From contig DATMGE010000017.1 in assembly GCA_035555795.1 (NCBI GenBank), positions 1 through 44,887 on the forward strand: a DNA stretch of 44,887 nt, written 5' to 3'. Every line of letters starts with the position of its first letter. Positions within the stretch are counted from its first letter, which is position 1. Origin of the DNA: RCIO01 sp035555795 (lineage in GTDB: Bacteria; Pseudomonadota; Alphaproteobacteria; Rhizobiales; Rhizobiaceae). The translations under genes and the position numbers were made by a program. Positions 8,084 through 16,085 of the stretch are shown piece after piece. The notes beneath the pieces were generated by a model. The model did no database searches, was not told the origin of the DNA, and saw only the letters and a list, made by a program, of their open reading frames with translations.

Positions 8084-9592
8084 ATGGATATCTTCGACGG
8101 GCTTCTTCTGGGCCTTTCCACCGCCACAACACTGTCAAACTTCGCCTATTGCTTCCTTGGCGTATTTCTCGGCACGGCTGTCGGCGTGCTGCCGGGGCTG
8201 GGGCCGATCGCGACGATTTCCATGCTGTTGCCGTTCACTTTCGGCCTGCCGGTGGACACAGCGCTGATCATGTTGGCCGGCATTTTCTACGGATCGCAAT
8301 ATGGCGGTTCGACCACGGCCATCCTGATGAACCTGCCGGGCGAAGCCTCCTCCGTGGTGACCACGCTGGATGGCCATGCGATGGCGAAGCAGGGGAAGGC
8401 CGGACGGGCGCTGGCGGCTGCGGCAATCGGCAGCTTCTTCGCCGGCACTGTGGGGACGCTGTTCATCGCCGTCGCCGGTCCGCTGCTGGCCAGCATGGCG
8501 CTCACTTTCGGGCCGGCGGAATACTTCTCGCTCATCGTGCTGGGCCTCGTCACCTCGATGGTGCTGACGAGCGGATCGCTCCTGACCGCGCTGGGCATGG
8601 CGCTGTTCGGCATGATGCTGGGCATGGTCGGCACCGACGTCAATTCAGGCTTTGCCCGCTACACGCTGGGCGGCTCGCCGAACCTGCTCGACGGGCTCGA
8701 CTTCGTCGTCATCGCAACCGGCATATTCGGCCTCGGGGACGTCCTTGCCAATCTGCAGAACGAGCATACGCGTTCCGCCGGCGTGGCGCCCGTCAGCCGG
8801 CTGTTCCCGACACGCGAGGACTGGCGGCGCATGACCGCACCGATCATGCGCGGGACGGGCATCGGCGTGCTGCTCGGCATCCTGCCCGGCGCAGGGGTGC
8901 TGCTCGCCTCCTTCGCCTCCTACGCGCTGGAGAAAAAGGTTTCGCGCCATCCCGAGCAGTTCGGCAAGGGCGCGATCGAGGGCGTGGCTGCGCCCGAGGC
9001 CGCCAACAATGCCGCCGCCCAGACCTGTTTCATTCCCATGCTGACCCTCGGCCTGCCGGGAACGGCAACGATGGCGCTGATGATCGGTGCGCTGGTGGTG
9101 CAGGGCATCCAGCCCGGACCGGAAATGCTGACGCAGCAGCCGACCCTCTTCTGGGGTCTCGTCGTGTCGATGTGGATCGGTAACCTGCTTTTGCTGCTGC
9201 TCAACCTGCCGCTGGTCGGCATGTGGGCAAAGCTCATTTCGGTGCCCTACCGCTTCCTGTTCCCGCTGATCTGCGTGTTCATGGCGATCGGCGTTTATTC
9301 GATCAACAACAACGTGTTCGACGTCTACATGATGGCGCTGTTCGGCGTGCTCGGCTTCTTCTTCCGCAAGGTCGGCGCGGAGCCTGCGCCGCTCATCCTC
9401 GCCCTGATACTCGGGCCGATGGCGGAGGAATATCTGCGGCGCACGCTGCTCATCTCGCATGGCGACGCCACCGTCTTCTTCACCAGCCCGGTCAGCCTCG
9501 GCATTCTGGTGGTAACCGTGCTGCTGCTCCTGTCGATCCTGTCGCCCAACTTCCGAAAGGTGCGGAAGGAAGGCCTGCAGGAGGCGGACTGA
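8084..9592 (+). CDS. TctA family permease subunit of a tripartite tricarboxylate transporter (cluster I)
   Basis: A 502-residue, highly hydrophobic protein with about 12 membrane segments. Family motifs are GVLPGLGPIATISMLLP near the N-terminus, IFYGSQYGGSTTAILMNLPG and a second inverted-repeat copy GILPGAGVLLASF in the middle, and APEAANNAAAQTCF after it. TctA is the large transport subunit. GGGAGG lies before the ATG at 8084, and the gene follows TctB closely. The paralogue at 22277 has the same motifs. The substrate is a carboxylate of unknown identity. Confidence 0.95.
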   Translation: MDIFDGLLLGLSTATTLSNFAYCFLGVFLGTAVGVLPGLGPIATISMLLPFTFGLPVDTALIMLAGIFYGSQYGGSTTAILMNLPGEASSVVTTLDGHAMAKQGKAGRALAAAAIGSFFAGTVGTLFIAVAGPLLASMALTFGPAEYFSLIVLGLVTSMVLTSGSLLTALGMALFGMMLGMVGTDVNSGFARYTLGGSPNLLDGLDFVVIATGIFGLGDVLANLQNEHTRSAGVAPVSRLFPTREDWRRMTAPIMRGTGIGVLLGILPGAGVLLASFASYALEKKVSRHPEQFGKGAIEGVAAPEAANNAAAQTCFIPMLTLGLPGTATMALMIGALVVQGIQPGPEMLTQQPTLFWGLVVSMWIGNLLLLLLNLPLVGMWAKLISVPYRFLFPLICVFMAIGVYSINNNVFDVYMMALFGVLGFFFRKVGAEPAPLILALILGPMAEEYLRRTLLISHGDATVFFTSPVSLGILVVTVLLLLSILSPNFRKVRKEGLQEAD

Positions 9593-9642
9593 TCGTGCGC
9601 CCAGCGCACCGTGCCCGAGAGGCCAACCACAAGGACGAAATC

Positions 9643-10266
9643 GTGCAATCTGACACCGAAAATCGCCTGCAAAGCTTTCTCGACCGGGAAGAGCTGTTCG
9701 ACCTCGTTCGCCGGGAACGCTTTGCGCGGGACCAGCGCCGTTTCGATGTGATGGCGGCCTGCTTCCACCATGACGCACAAGTACGCACAAGCTGGTATGA
9801 CGGGCGCGGCGGCGACGCCTATGTCGAGGCGACCCGCAAGTTCATGGGCAAGAACGGCAATGGCAAGCACTGGGTGTTTCCCGCCTATGCCGAGGTGAAT
9901 GGTGACCGCGCGACGGTCGAGAGCCCGGCATCGATCTTCAGCCGTACCGTTATCGGCGGCGTGCAGGTGGACTTCCATGTCTACTGCCGGTTCTTCTCGC
10001 GGGCGGTGCGGGAGGAGAGCGGCTGGAAGCTCGCCAGCTTCGAGGTGCTTTTCGAGCATGACGTGATGAAGCCGGTCAATCCGGCCGAGCTCCTGCCGAT
10101 CGACTGGGACAGGCTCGGGCGGCTGCGTCCCTCCTACAAGTTCCTGGCCTATGTCCAGCAGACGCGCGGCATCACGGTGAACCCGGATCTCTACGGCGAC
10201 GACCGGCTCGAGCAGCTGGCCGCTTTCCATGAGGGCGAAAGCCGCTGGCTTGCCGAGGGCGGATAG
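9643..10266 (+). CDS. NTF2/SnoaL-like protein
   Basis: The 207-residue product begins with QSDTENRLQSFLDREELFDLVRRERFARDQRRFD and continues with ACFHHDAQVRTSWYDG, the helix-then-sheet pattern of SnoaL-like cone-shaped alpha/beta proteins. Family members act as dehydratases, cyclases, isomerases or small hydroxylase partners; about 70 C-terminal residues extend beyond the usual domain. I prefer GTG at 9643 (AAGGA 7 nt upstream). GTG at 9595, 10 nt after AGGAGG, is a real alternative and adds 16 residues. It sits between tctA and tctC of cluster I, which suggests a role in the same pathway, but a catalytic function is not provable. Confidence 0.75.
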   Translation: MQSDTENRLQSFLDREELFDLVRRERFARDQRRFDVMAACFHHDAQVRTSWYDGRGGDAYVEATRKFMGKNGNGKHWVFPAYAEVNGDRATVESPASIFSRTVIGGVQVDFHVYCRFFSRAVREESGWKLASFEVLFEHDVMKPVNPAELLPIDWDRLGRLRPSYKFLAYVQQTRGITVNPDLYGDDRLEQLAAFHEGESRWLAEGG

Positions 10267-10274
10267 GCGGCTCA

Positions 10275-10289
10275 TTCCACGAGGCGGAA
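10275..10289. promoter_or_regulatory. Possible third IclR-type site upstream of tctC
   Basis: TTCC-ACGAGGC-GGAA has the same 15-bp span and outer bases as the site at 1731-1745. It lies 8 bp after the NTF2-like stop and about 90 bp before the tctC start. Confidence 0.3.
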
Positions 10290-10346
10290 CGGCACCAGCG
10301 TCCGATAGGATCATGGGCGAGTGTCGGGCAGGGTGGGCATACCAGG

Positions 10347-10360
10347 ACAGCAAATGCTGT
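10347..10360. other. Perfect 6-bp stem-loop before tctC
   Basis: ACAGCA-AA-TGCTGT lies 20 bp upstream of the tctC start, just before its ribosome-binding site. It may be a 5' stem-loop of a processed transcript or an operator. Confidence 0.3.
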
Positions 10361-10379
10361 GACGGAAGGGAGGAAACCA

Positions 10380-11357
10380 ATGATCAACAGACGTGAACTC
10401 ATCGCGCTGGGAGGGGCAGCCACGGTGCTGGCCTCGACCGGCTTCGCTCGCGCCGCCGACTGGCCGACAAAGAATGTGACGGTCATTTCGGCCTATCCGC
10501 CCGGCGGCACGAGCGACATCATCACCCGCCTCGTCGCGGATCTGCTGACGGCGAAATTCGGACAGCAATTCGTGGTCGAGAACGTGGCGGGCGCTGCCGG
10601 TGCGCTGGCAGGCGGCAAGCTCGCCCGCTCCGCGCCGGACGGCTACACGATCCTGGTTTCGGGCAGCGCGCCGATTGCCGCCAACAAGGTAGTGCAGAAG
10701 AATCTCGCCTACGATCCGCAGGTCGACTTCTCGCCGATCACAGTGGTCGCCGAAAGCTGCGCGCTGCTCACCGCCAGCGCCAATGCACCGGCAAAGACGC
10801 TTCAGGAACTGATCGCCTATGCCAAGGCGAATCCCGGCATGGTCAATATCGGCAATCCCGGCGCGGGCACCAAGGGCCATATCTGCGCCGCGATGATCGG
10901 GCTGGAGACCGGGGTGGAGATCAACCACATCCCCTACAAGGGATCGCCGCCGCTGCTCGCCGACCTGCTGGGCGGCCATATCCATTTCGCGCTCGATGCG
11001 CCGTCCAACTATCTGCCGCATATCAAGGACGGCAAGATCCACGGCGTCGCCGTCACCACCAGCAAGCGCGTGCCCGAAGTGCCGGAAGTGCAGACCGTGG
11101 CCGAGCAGGGCCTGGCCGGCTACGACCAGACGCTGTGGTTCGGCGCGGTCGGCCCCAAGGACATGCCGGCCGATATCGTCAACAAGATCCAGGCGGCCAT
11201 CAAGGAATGGGCGGATACGCCCGAGGCGAAGCAGAAGTTCGCGTCGCTGGGTCTGACGGCGGTTGCCAATACACCGGAGGAAATGCGCGGCACGATCGAG
11301 CGCGAGATCGCCGGCATCAGGCCGCTGGTCGATGCCGGGCTCGTGCAGCCGACCTGA
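10380..11357 (+). CDS. TctC (Bug) family periplasmic solute-binding protein (cluster I)
   Basis: The 325 residues have an N-terminal export signal with paired arginines (NRRELIALGG then a hydrophobic stretch ending ARA), compatible with Tat export. The mature Bug-type domain follows: AYPPGGTSDIITR near the start, VVENVAGAAGALAGGKLARSAPDGYT, and GNPGAGTKGHICAAM. Such proteins capture carboxylates in the periplasm and deliver them to TctAB. ATG at 10380 has GGGAGG 6 nt upstream. It lies 113 bp after the NTF2-like gene; strong stem-loops follow it, which may set its expression apart from the neighbours. The twin-arginine-like signal differs from the Sec-type signals of the two binding proteins in cluster II. 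Confidence 0.92.
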   Translation: MINRRELIALGGAATVLASTGFARAADWPTKNVTVISAYPPGGTSDIITRLVADLLTAKFGQQFVVENVAGAAGALAGGKLARSAPDGYTILVSGSAPIAANKVVQKNLAYDPQVDFSPITVVAESCALLTASANAPAKTLQELIAYAKANPGMVNIGNPGAGTKGHICAAMIGLETGVEINHIPYKGSPPLLADLLGGHIHFALDAPSNYLPHIKDGKIHGVAVTTSKRVPEVPEVQTVAEQGLAGYDQTLWFGAVGPKDMPADIVNKIQAAIKEWADTPEAKQKFASLGLTAVANTPEEMRGTIEREIAGIRPLVDAGLVQPT

Positions 11358-11363
11358 CGCGGG

Positions 11364-11395
11364 GAACTGCGGCGGTCATCGGCCCGCCGCAGTTC
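11364..11395 (+). terminator. Strong 12-bp stem-loop after tctC
   Basis: GAACTGCGGCGG and CCGCCGCAGTTC form a perfect 12-bp stem with an 8-nt loop, starting 7 nt after the tctC stop. No long T-tract follows, so it may be a 3' mRNA-stabilising structure or a weak terminator. Confidence 0.55.
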
Positions 11396-11416
11396 GATCT
11401 TCACCATCCGGTGCCC

Positions 11417-11438
11417 GCGCAGGCTGCCTTGCCTGCGC
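11417..11438 (+). other. Second stem-loop before the hydroxylase genes
   Basis: GCGCAGGC and GCCTGCGC form a perfect 8-bp stem with a 6-nt loop. It lies 25 bp before the ATG of the [2Fe-2S] subunit, which has no evident ribosome-binding site. Confidence 0.4.
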
Positions 11439-11463
11439 CTGCTGAATCGGCATTGTCTTCTTC

Positions 11464-11952
11464 ATGAACAAGCACCTGTCCCTGACGGTCAATGGCTGCG
11501 CCCACCGGGTCGATGCGGCCGCGACGACCCCGCTGCTCGACGTGCTGCGTAACCATCTTGGCCTCAAGGGCAGCCGCTTCGGCTGTGGTCTGGAGCAATG
11601 CGGCGCGTGCATGGTGCTGGTCGATGGCGAGACGGTCTTTTCATGCAGCCGTGAGGCTGGCTCGGTGGAGGGACGAGCGATCCTGACCGTCGAGGGACTG
11701 GGCATGCCGGAAGCGTTGCATCCCCTGCAACAGGCCTGTCTCGATGAGCAGGCAGGCCAATGCGGCTATTGCCTTTCCGGCATGCTGATGGCGGCCAAGG
11801 CGCTGATCGACCGCAACCCTACACCCTCCCGCGCGGAAATCGCGGCCGCGCTCGACGCCAATCTGTGCCGCTGCGGCGCGCATCAGCGCATCCTGCGCGC
11901 GGTGGCGCGCGCAGCTGCGGCGATGCGGGAGGATGGCGCGAATGGGCGTTAG
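11464..11952 (+). CDS. [2Fe-2S]-binding small subunit of a xanthine dehydrogenase-family hydroxylase
   Basis: This 162-residue protein has the two [2Fe-2S] domains of XDH-family small subunits. The plant-ferredoxin-type cluster uses C41, C46, C49 and C61 (CGLEQCGAC). The helical-bundle cluster uses C100, C103, C135 and C137 (CGYC, CRC). Related subunits are those of isoquinoline 1-oxidoreductase and nicotinate dehydrogenase, and carry electrons from the molybdenum site. The ATG at 11464 lacks a clear ribosome-binding site, unusual in this window. Its stop overlaps the start of the large subunit by 11 bp. No FAD-binding medium subunit is encoded nearby. Confidence 0.92.
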   Translation: MNKHLSLTVNGCAHRVDAAATTPLLDVLRNHLGLKGSRFGCGLEQCGACMVLVDGETVFSCSREAGSVEGRAILTVEGLGMPEALHPLQQACLDEQAGQCGYCLSGMLMAAKALIDRNPTPSRAEIAAALDANLCRCGAHQRILRAVARAAAAMREDGANGR

Positions 11953-14041
11953 CCAGAGCCTTCGCGACAATCCCCGCCTCGACCGCTGGCTGCGGTTCGA
12001 GGAGAATCGCACCGTGCGCGTGGCGACGGGAAAGGTGGAACTCGGCCAGGGCATCGTGACGGCGCTTGCCCAGATCGCGGCGGAAGAGCTGGACCTCACG
12101 CTTGCCCAGGTCGCGGTCATGTCCGGCAACAGTATCGAGGGGCCGGGCGAAGGCTACACCGCCTCCAGCTGGTCGGTGGAGCATTCCGGCGCGGCCATCC
12201 GGGCCGTATCGGCGGAGGTGCGGGCAATGGCGCTGCAGCAGGCGGCACTGCGGCTGAACGCAGCTCCGGAAGAGATTTCCATCTGCGCCGGCGCCTTCCT
12301 CAAGAATGGCGAACCGACCGGCATCGACTATTGGCATCTCGCGCCGGAACTTGACCTGACGGTCGAGGCAACGGGGAGCGTAGCGGCAAAACCACCACAG
12401 GACTACCGCATCGTCGGCCGGAGCATGCCGCGCCTCGACCTGCCGGCGAAACTTACCGGCTCGGGTTTCATCCATGACATGGAACTGCCGGGGATGCGCC
12501 ATGCGCGCACATTGCGCCAGCCGGGGCGCGGTGCGCGGCTGGTTGCGCTCGACGAGGCGGCGATCCGGCGAAAAGCCGGCGCCGATATCAGCATCGTTCG
12601 CCGCGAAAACTTCGTCGCCTTCGTCGGGCATGACGAGACGGCGGTGCGCACCGCCGCGTCGCTCGGCCAGCAGATCGCGATGTGGGAGCGGGCGCGCGTG
12701 CTTGCGCCGGAACAATCCACTGCCGAGTGGCTGGCTGCGCAGCCGTCGCATGATCGCCGCATCGGCGACCCTATGCCGGAAGACGCAGCAGATCGCCTGA
12801 CCCTGCGCGTCACCCGCCCCTTCCTCTCGCATGGGGCCATCGCGCCGTCATGCGCGCTGGCCCTGTGGCGGGCTGGCATGCTGACCGTCTGGTCGCACGG
12901 GCAGGGCATGCATCCCCTTCGCACCAACATTGCCGCTACGCTCGGCCTGCCGGTCGAGCAGGTGGCCTGCCATCATGTCCATGGGCCGGGCTGCTACGGC
13001 CACAATGGCGCGGACGACGCCGCGCTCGACGCGGTCATCGTCGCGCTTGCGATGCCGGAAGTGCCGATCCGGCTGCTGTGGCGGCGGGAGGAGGAATTCG
13101 GCTACGAGCCGCTGTCGTCGGCGATGGCGGTTGCCGCACATGCAATGCTGGATGCGAGGGGCCGACCGGTCGGCTGGACGACCGAAATCTGGAGTGCGGC
13201 GCATGGCCAGCGGCCCGGTGTCGGCGGCGCTTATCTGCTGGCAGCGGATGCGCTGGAGGCGCCGCCGCCGGAACGCAAGCCGTTCGATATCCCGGAGGAG
13301 CGCGGCGGCGGCGCCACCCGCAATGCGATCCCGCTCTATGACATTGCCGCCAGGGGCATCGACTTCCATCTGATCCATGACGTGCCCGTGCGAACCTCGT
13401 CGCTGCGGGGGCTGGGGGCCACGCTCAACATCTTCGCGATCGAGGGGTTGATGGACGAACTCGCGTTGCGCGCCGGTGAAGACCCGCTCGCCTACCGCCT
13501 TTCCCTGCTCTCCGACATGCGGGCACGGCAGGTGCTGGAGACGGTCGGCGACATGTCGGGCTGGCACGAGCGGGGGCCGGGCGGCGAGGGGCGCGGCATG
13601 GGGCTGGGCATTGCCCGCTACAAGAATTCGTCGGCCTATGCCGCCATCGTCGCCGCGGTGGAGGTAGACGAGAGCGTGCGCGTCACCGACGTCTGGTGCG
13701 CGGTCGATGCGGGCCTCGTCGTCAATCCGGACGGCGTGGCCAACCAGATCGAAGGCAATATCGTGCAGGCGATCAGCTGGGCGCTGATCGAGGAAGTGCG
13801 CTTCGGCCCGGACGGCGTGGAAAGCCTCGACTGGCAAAGCTATCCGGTGATCCGCTTCGGCGACATTCCCGAAATCCGCGTCGCGCTCGTTGCCGGACCG
13901 GGCGATCCGCTGGGTGTCGGCGAATGCGCCGGCGGGCCTGCCGCCGCGGCGATCGGCAATGCTGTCGCCCATGCGCTTGGCGTGCGCGTCCGCGACATGC
14001 CCATGACCCGCGACCGTGTCATGGCTGCGCTGCTGGCCTGA
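11942..14041 (+). CDS. Molybdopterin-binding large subunit of a xanthine dehydrogenase-family hydroxylase
   Basis: The product has 699 residues, typical of the two-subunit IorB/NicB-like branch rather than full XDH. N-terminal features include TGKVELGQGIVTALAQIAAEEL, as in isoquinoline oxidoreductase-type subunits. The C-terminal GVGECAGGPAAAAIGNAV carries the conserved active-site glutamate (E661). The enzyme class hydroxylates N-heteroaromatics or aldehydes with water at a Mo-cytosine-dinucleotide centre. ATG at 11942 has GGGAGG 9 nt upstream; ATG at 11933 directly abuts that site and is less likely. There is no fused cytochrome c domain and no FAD subunit gene. With cluster I uptake genes it suggests oxidation of an aromatic or heterocyclic carboxylate, which is inference. 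Confidence 0.9.
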   Translation: MGVSQSLRDNPRLDRWLRFEENRTVRVATGKVELGQGIVTALAQIAAEELDLTLAQVAVMSGNSIEGPGEGYTASSWSVEHSGAAIRAVSAEVRAMALQQAALRLNAAPEEISICAGAFLKNGEPTGIDYWHLAPELDLTVEATGSVAAKPPQDYRIVGRSMPRLDLPAKLTGSGFIHDMELPGMRHARTLRQPGRGARLVALDEAAIRRKAGADISIVRRENFVAFVGHDETAVRTAASLGQQIAMWERARVLAPEQSTAEWLAAQPSHDRRIGDPMPEDAADRLTLRVTRPFLSHGAIAPSCALALWRAGMLTVWSHGQGMHPLRTNIAATLGLPVEQVACHHVHGPGCYGHNGADDAALDAVIVALAMPEVPIRLLWRREEEFGYEPLSSAMAVAAHAMLDARGRPVGWTTEIWSAAHGQRPGVGGAYLLAADALEAPPPERKPFDIPEERGGGATRNAIPLYDIAARGIDFHLIHDVPVRTSSLRGLGATLNIFAIEGLMDELALRAGEDPLAYRLSLLSDMRARQVLETVGDMSGWHERGPGGEGRGMGLGIARYKNSSAYAAIVAAVEVDESVRVTDVWCAVDAGLVVNPDGVANQIEGNIVQAISWALIEEVRFGPDGVESLDWQSYPVIRFGDIPEIRVALVAGPGDPLGVGECAGGPAAAAIGNAVAHALGVRVRDMPMTRDRVMAALLA

Positions 14042-14073
14042 CAGGCGCGGCCGCGTGAAGAGGTGCCGGTCCG

Positions 14074-14709
14074 TTATCGGGGCAGCAGGCGCGTGATGAT
14101 GCTGTCGCGCACGGCGGCAATATGCCGTTCGACGGCCGCCGATGCCGCCTCCGGGCTTGAACCGTCACGCAGGGCGGCGATGATTTCGAGATGCTCGCGA
14201 CATGTATCGCGAAAGCGCTCCGGCATGTTCTTGAGATCGAAAATATGCGTCTTCAGCCGCAGGCTGGCGACGATGTCGGCGAGCTGAGCATTTCCCGCGG
14301 CACGCGTTATGGCGCTGTGCAGGGCTTCGTCGATCCGCCGGACCTCGTCGCGTCGCGGATGCTCGCCCGCCTCGAAGTTGGCAAGCATCCGGTTCAATGT
14401 TTCCTCCATCCGCGCCAGCTCTTGCGGATCGAGCCGTCCGGCGGCGAGACGGGCGGCCTCGCTCTCCAGCAGGCGCCGGATCGCAAGGTTCTCCATATAG
14501 CGAGTTATGTCCATCGAGACGACGCGGAGCAGGCGCTTGCCCTCGCGCACCAGCAAGCCTTCGCCTTCGAGCAGCAGAAGGGCATCGCGCAGCGGGGTGC
14601 GCGAGAGGCCGAGTTCATCGGCCAATATGCGTTCCTGAACCACGGCCCCCGCCGGAAGACCACCGGAAATGATGTGCTCGACGACCCTGTCATAGGCGTC
14701 GTCCGACAA
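14074..14709 (-). CDS. GntR-family (FCD) transcriptional regulator
   Basis: The 211 residues have an N-terminal winged helix (LPAGAVVQERILADELGLSRTPLRDALLLLEGEGLL) and an all-helical FCD ligand domain with the typical metal-site spacing (RRIDEALHSAI, then REHLEIIAAL and a final ERHIAAVRD). Start is uncertain: TTG at 14709 lacks a good ribosome-binding site, whereas CTG at 14730 lies 5 nt after GGGAGG; no in-frame ATG or GTG exists upstream before a stop. It diverges from cluster II across a 393-bp region rich in inverted repeats, so it is the likely regulator of that operon. FCD regulators usually sense organic acids. Confidence 0.9.
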   Translation of the reverse strand: MSDDAYDRVVEHIISGGLPAGAVVQERILADELGLSRTPLRDALLLLEGEGLLVREGKRLLRVVSMDITRYMENLAIRRLLESEAARLAAGRLDPQELARMEETLNRMLANFEAGEHPRRDEVRRIDEALHSAITRAAGNAQLADIVASLRLKTHIFDLKNMPERFRDTCREHLEIIAALRDGSSPEAASAAVERHIAAVRDSIITRLLPR

Positions 14710-14821
14710 CCGCCTGTCGACCTGTTCCAGTGTGACCTCCCACGCGCTTTTCGGTTGGAAACGGCGGTCGCCGAATATGAGCCGAATATTTTTGGTTGAC
14801 GGCCATATACAAGCCGCCTAT

Positions 14822-14840
14822 CAATATATCAACAATATAT
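14822..14840. repeat. Two CAATATAT repeats one helical turn apart
   Basis: CAATATAT at 14822-14829 and 14833-14840 are 11 bp apart; their ATATAT cores also form an inverted pair around CAACA. This could be an operator for the adjacent GntR/FCD regulator. Confidence 0.35.
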
Positions 14841-15015
14841 GTGCCGTAGATGGGGTGAGTTCACCGGCGCGTAGCCAGGAAAATCCGTATTCTGGCCCTG
14901 CAGGATAGGCATGACGGGAAACCATGCCGCATCTTGCGAGAGCTGTGATTGTTGTCCGGCACGCAAATTCTCACGCCATCGAAGCATAAAAAAACGGGAA
15001 CAACTACCCATAGAT

Positions 15016-15034
15016 ATACGAACGATATTCGTAT
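15016..15034. promoter_or_regulatory. 19-bp palindrome upstream of cluster II, candidate operator
   Basis: ATACGAACGATATTCGTAT has perfect 7-bp arms (ATACGAA/TTCGTAT) around CGATA. A second, overlapping inverted repeat is ACGATA-TTCG-TATCGT (15022-15037). It lies 69-87 bp before the first tctC start, so a regulator bound here would sit over or next to the operon promoter. Confidence 0.5.
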
Positions 15035-15102
15035 CGTGTGCGTGGGGATCGTGGCGTACGGCTCGGAACAAGGGCTGGCGTGCACCTTAGAGGAGAACAT
15101 AG

Positions 15103-16053
15103 ATGAAATTCCGAATCCTGGCCGCGCTTGCGGCCGTACTGGCTATTCAGGTTGCGCCGGCGCATGCCGACTATCCGGACAAGCCCATCGAGATCGTCGT
15201 GCCCTTCTCGGCCGGCGGCGGCACCGACATCATGGCGCGCATCTTCGGCTCATCGCTGGCGGAGAAACTCGGCGTTCCTGTCGTCATCAAGAATACGACC
15301 GGCGCCGGCGGCGAGATCGGCATGACCGAGGTCGCCACTGCGCCCGCCGATGGCTACAAGCTGCTCATCATCAACACGCCGAACGTGCTCACCATTCCGC
15401 TCGAGCGCAGCGCCGGCTTCTCGGTCGACAGTTTCGCGCTCCTCGGCACCATCGCCGACGACCCGGCGACCCTCAGCGTGCTCGGCTCCGGCCCGATCAA
15501 GTCGATCGAGGATCTGGTTGCGGCCGCCAAGGAAGCGCCCGGCACGTTGACCTACGGTTCCGCCGGCGTCGGCTCTGCCGGCCACATCGCCATGCTGCTG
15601 CTGGAGCAGGCGGCCGGCATCAAGGCCGTGAACATCCCCTATGACGGCACGGCGGCGGTGCGCACCGCGCTGCTCAACGGCGACATCAAGGTGGCCACGG
15701 CCAATCTCGGCGAGGCGCTGACCTTCGCCGAGGGTGTGGATTGGCGCATTCTGGGCGTCATGGCGTCGGAGCGCGTCGCCTCGCAGCCGGACCTGCCGAC
15801 CTTTGCTGAGGCTGGCTTCCCGGTGGTCGGCGGCTCGCTGCGCGGGCTCGGCGTGCCGAAGGAGGTTCCGGCCGAGATCGTCGAGAAGCTGCGCAAGGCG
15901 ATGGCCGAGGTGATGACCGACAAGGCATTTCTCGACGCCTCCGCCGCCGCCAAGGTTCCGGTGCGCTATCTCGATGCCGAGGCCTATGCCGCCGAACTCG
16001 AAACCGCTGCGACGGCGCTGAAGGCGTTGTGGGACAGCAGCCCGTGGAAGTGA
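15103..16053 (+). CDS. TctC (Bug) family solute-binding protein, first of two in cluster II
   Basis: This 316-residue protein has a Sec signal peptide (about residues 1-22, ending AHA before DYPDKP). The Bug-type binding domain shows VPFSAGGGTDIMAR, NTTGAGGEIGMTEVATAPADGY and GSAGVGSAGHIAMLL. It should bind a carboxylated substrate in the periplasm for the TctAB pair encoded 6 kb downstream (21828-23788). ATG at 15103 follows GAGGAGAAC. The next gene is a clear paralogue 32 bp away, so this is a tandem duplication or a pair with different ligands. It is first in the cluster II operon. Confidence 0.92.
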   Translation: MKFRILAALAAVLAIQVAPAHADYPDKPIEIVVPFSAGGGTDIMARIFGSSLAEKLGVPVVIKNTTGAGGEIGMTEVATAPADGYKLLIINTPNVLTIPLERSAGFSVDSFALLGTIADDPATLSVLGSGPIKSIEDLVAAAKEAPGTLTYGSAGVGSAGHIAMLLLEQAAGIKAVNIPYDGTAAVRTALLNGDIKVATANLGEALTFAEGVDWRILGVMASERVASQPDLPTFAEAGFPVVGGSLRGLGVPKEVPAEIVEKLRKAMAEVMTDKAFLDASAAAKVPVRYLDAEAYAAELETAATALKALWDSSPWK

Positions 16054-16085
16054 TGCCACGTCCTCATCTTTTCGGAGTTGGAACA

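Larger units (their letters stand above)
14710..15102. promoter_or_regulatory. 393-bp divergent regulatory region upstream of cluster II
   Basis: No convincing gene is present. It is AT-richer than the surroundings around 14770-14840 and 14985-15035. It holds two CAATATAT copies 11 bp apart (14822-14829 and 14833-14840), the 19-bp palindrome at 15016-15034, and the ribosome-binding site (GAGGAGAAC) for the first gene of cluster II. Confidence 0.6.

Noticed and set aside
9643..10266. NTF2-like gene as a ring-hydroxylating dioxygenase small subunit
   Set aside because: The fold is similar, but no Rieske large subunit is present nearby, so the specific assignment is unsupported.
14822..14840. 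AT-rich repeats as a replication origin
   Set aside because: No DnaA-box series and no dnaA or repABC genes nearby; a regulatory role is simpler.
14829..15071. 80-codon minus-strand frame in the GntR-cluster II spacer
   Set aside because: No ribosome-binding site, no family resemblance, and it spans the palindromes expected to be regulatory.
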